A program made the position numbers and the translations under genes. A model generated the notes under the pieces. It had not been told where the DNA came from, made no database searches, and saw only the letters and a program-made list of their open reading frames with translations. 33,333 nucleotides of DNA from CAZFQG01 sp964520785 (GTDB taxonomy: Bacteria > Planctomycetota > Planctomycetia > Pirellulales > Thermoguttaceae): NCBI GenBank assembly GCA_964520785.1, contig CAZFQG010000052.1:1-33333 (forward strand). Reading direction: 5' to 3'. This document shows positions 32,701-33,333 of this stretch, one piece after another; the first letter of the stretch is position 1, and each line of letters opens with the position of its first letter.

Positions 32701-33333
32701 TCGAGACCTTCGACCAGCGGATCCGGCTCAAATCGGGAAAGGAGACCTGGCTGAGGGGATATGCCCGGCCGATCAACTACCGTGGAGAGCCCGCGTTCAT
32801 GGCCGTTTTCATGGATATCTCCGACCGCAAGCGCCTGGAGGACGAACTCCGCCAGGCGGTCGACCGCTTCACGCTGGGCGTCAAGGCGGGACGAATGGAC
32901 GTCTGGGAATTGAACCTGCGAACCGGTGCCTGCGTCTACCAGTGCAACGGATCAAACGAAGGAGCCTTTCCTCCGGGTATCTCCCGCTTCCGGACGGATG
33001 AATACCTTGCATGGATTCACCCCGACGATCGCGCCATGGTACGGGAGCAATTCGATCCGATTGCCGCCGGAACGACGAGAACCTACGCGGCCGAGTATCG
33101 AATCAAGACGCCGAACTCCCGTGGGACGAGATGGATTTCCGCCGTCGCGGAGGTCGTCAAATGGGACGCCGCCGGCCGGCCCCTGCTGCTTGTCGGAATG
33201 CAGCGCGATTTCACCGAGGAACGCGAAGCCCGACTGCGGCTCGCCGAGCAGTCGCAACAGCTCCAGCATTCCCAGAAAATGGACGCCATCGGTCAACTCG
33301 CGGGCGGGGTCGCCCACGAGTTCAACAACATGC
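29721..33333 (+). CDS. Soluble multi-PAS/GAF sensor histidine kinase (3' end outside window)
   Basis: The frame is open from the ATG at 29721 to the window end: about 1204 residues, checked codon by codon with no stop. No signal peptide or membrane helix was seen, so it is cytoplasmic. Approximate order: PAS ~30-150 ('GLGVWELDVTNKVYHGDE'), PAS ~158-275 (ends 'GVNVDISSLRD'), PAS ~291-400 ('IGHWELSLQTSAMAISPDLS'), PAS ~410-525 (ends 'GIIQDITRRVDE'). A degenerate Pro/Asp-rich stretch at ~530-640 is followed by PAS ~646-755 (ends 'GVLTDVTERER'), GAF-like ~764-915, PAS ~925-1045 ('MAENSIFAIRILRGDRYVYA') and PAS ~1050-1175. The phosphorylation site is 'IGQLAGGVAHEFNNM', with His1199 at the very edge. 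The ATPase domain, and possibly a receiver, lie beyond. Most PAS domains end in the D-x-T/S linker that passes signal along. The ligands are unknown. Confidence 0.92.
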   Translation, partial: MQTPQRTPRRRESPDESPEKPLRPRLSEEAVQLFRQAGLGVWELDVTNKVYHGDETTLMLLGIHGEDREFRVEDVYARLAPEAPDIIVEKIAEATSNHLEEQSFDMAVVGDDGTSRWIRVCARNEFDETGRLAARYGTVQDVSDEPRSRPWDPFRKDRLTSAIRGAKVIPWEYDLNHDTFTIDPISRDDAEFPTGVPIALATLLERIHPEDRGAIASLLERQRRDPTRILYAQYRLRTREGGWKWVLARGEHRTAHGEGPERIYGVNVDISSLRDTLFTPPSAGPPKPRSHAKIGHWELSLQTSAMAISPDLSEMLGLDAEKPYTLEDITRIILPEDRPIVFEALEEGRNPHGVQGGEISLRVRVRGEVRWFRATAVVTQDDAGNPLALVGVALDMTELTREDEMLRESYSAAEKTANLSTLLEWEFEPRTGVFRGRGRLKEVLFGTDFEGCALTELLNQLGPEERWTLSRCLAGADGETTTRTAQTRFRREDGSVFQLRTYAWTAEAADKRPVRRQGIIQDITRRVDEYDELRLRADALAGRLAQLRIAASKACCWAWDYEADRVELLPCPQSENPLESLDRGPLLFDRRQKTLLLKPAAGPPGGKPDRRAEPPADADETPAEDDCVRAWGLLPEADAGREDPRRPEWDLGGAAYWEYDPEQDCFRGGARLGRFLRLEEGEDSITRARLDELIHPEDRREVLRTRRRILQERPSEAQMAFRIVLEGRIRHVVAYAHQEFDAEGALVFQSGVLTDVTERERIDAAVLRIASEAAGENWEEFLRRITVAVAEIVSADAVTVAHKAPAPGRMRTLVSWEDGMFRAEREFDSASAPAEVLGGAEYRLVMESGDDSPALGCLENRRGVRAYAALAAGAEADENEIQVLLAFRGAVEEPRSLGRVSRLYAARVAANLKRYHAESRLRESEGLFREMAENSIFAIRILRGDRYVYANSRYREILGRADADIIGHRVSEFVDETTWDEIRYRLNRARIGIVETFDQRIRLKSGKETWLRGYARPINYRGEPAFMAVFMDISDRKRLEDELRQAVDRFTLGVKAGRMDVWELNLRTGACVYQCNGSNEGAFPPGISRFRTDEYLAWIHPDDRAMVREQFDPIAAGTTRTYAAEYRIKTPNSRGTRWISAVAEVVKWDAAGRPLLLVGMQRDFTEEREARLRLAEQSQQLQHSQKMDAIGQLAGGVAHEFNNM

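Noticed and set aside
1..33333. tRNA or rRNA genes
   Set aside because: No cloverleaf-like segment with a T-arm consensus and no rRNA-like stretch was recognised by eye; a covariance-model scan would be decisive.

Overview
The window is GC-rich (visibly so outside a few intergenic islands) and looks like a metagenome-assembled fragment of a planctomycete. The signs are LamG/FecR-type secreted proteins, a dockerin plus PEP-CTERM protein, a DUF1559 pilin-like protein, an ECF sigma gene followed by a small anti-sigma-like gene, and a BlaI gene followed by an M56 metallopeptidase fused to thioredoxin. A run of 10 N at 12464-12473 shows it is a scaffold. Placement below phylum is a guess. No rRNA, tRNA or CRISPR array was seen.

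Layout. 1-2695 holds two LamG proteins on the + strand: the C-terminal part of one, then a complete secreted one with dockerin and PEP-CTERM. 2957-3877 is a DUF1559 protein. 4188-7646 is a very large exported protein with two FAD domains, a discoidin-like insert and HEAT-like repeats. 7739-9118 (-) is gdhA. Across an AT-rich spacer it diverges from 9438-12152 (+), a P-loop-less KaiC-like domain joined to a PEP-synthase-type ATP-grasp domain. 12368-15671 (-) is a three-gene set: secreted kelch protein, secreted beta-helix protein and hisD. The hisD gene contains the assembly gap, which breaks its frame. Its promoter faces a strong promoter for an XRE regulator at 16007.

16399-17506 is a scar zone with a twice-deleted ISKra4 transposase remnant, a broken transposon-type HTH fragment and a small tandem repeat. 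17507-18625 (-) is an EEP-fold protein that has lost its metal-binding residues. 18869-20206 is a HEAT-repeat protein. 20489-21286 is a fasciclin protein ending at a near-perfect terminator.

Two regulatory cassettes follow. At 21556-23438 an ECF sigma factor, an 85-residue anti-sigma-like protein and a cobalamin-binding protein with the CarH-type W-x9-EH motif are packed with 4-bp overlap and 3-nt spacing. This looks like a B12- and possibly light-responsive sigma switch. At 23652-28170 a BlaI repressor, with two TGCAGA operators around its promoter, is overlapped by an M56 metallopeptidase. That gene is split by one apparent missing base and ends in Ig-like and thioredoxin domains.

The right end holds a GNAT acetyltransferase (-) and the first ~1204 residues of a soluble multi-PAS/GAF histidine kinase, cut by the window edge just after its H-box.
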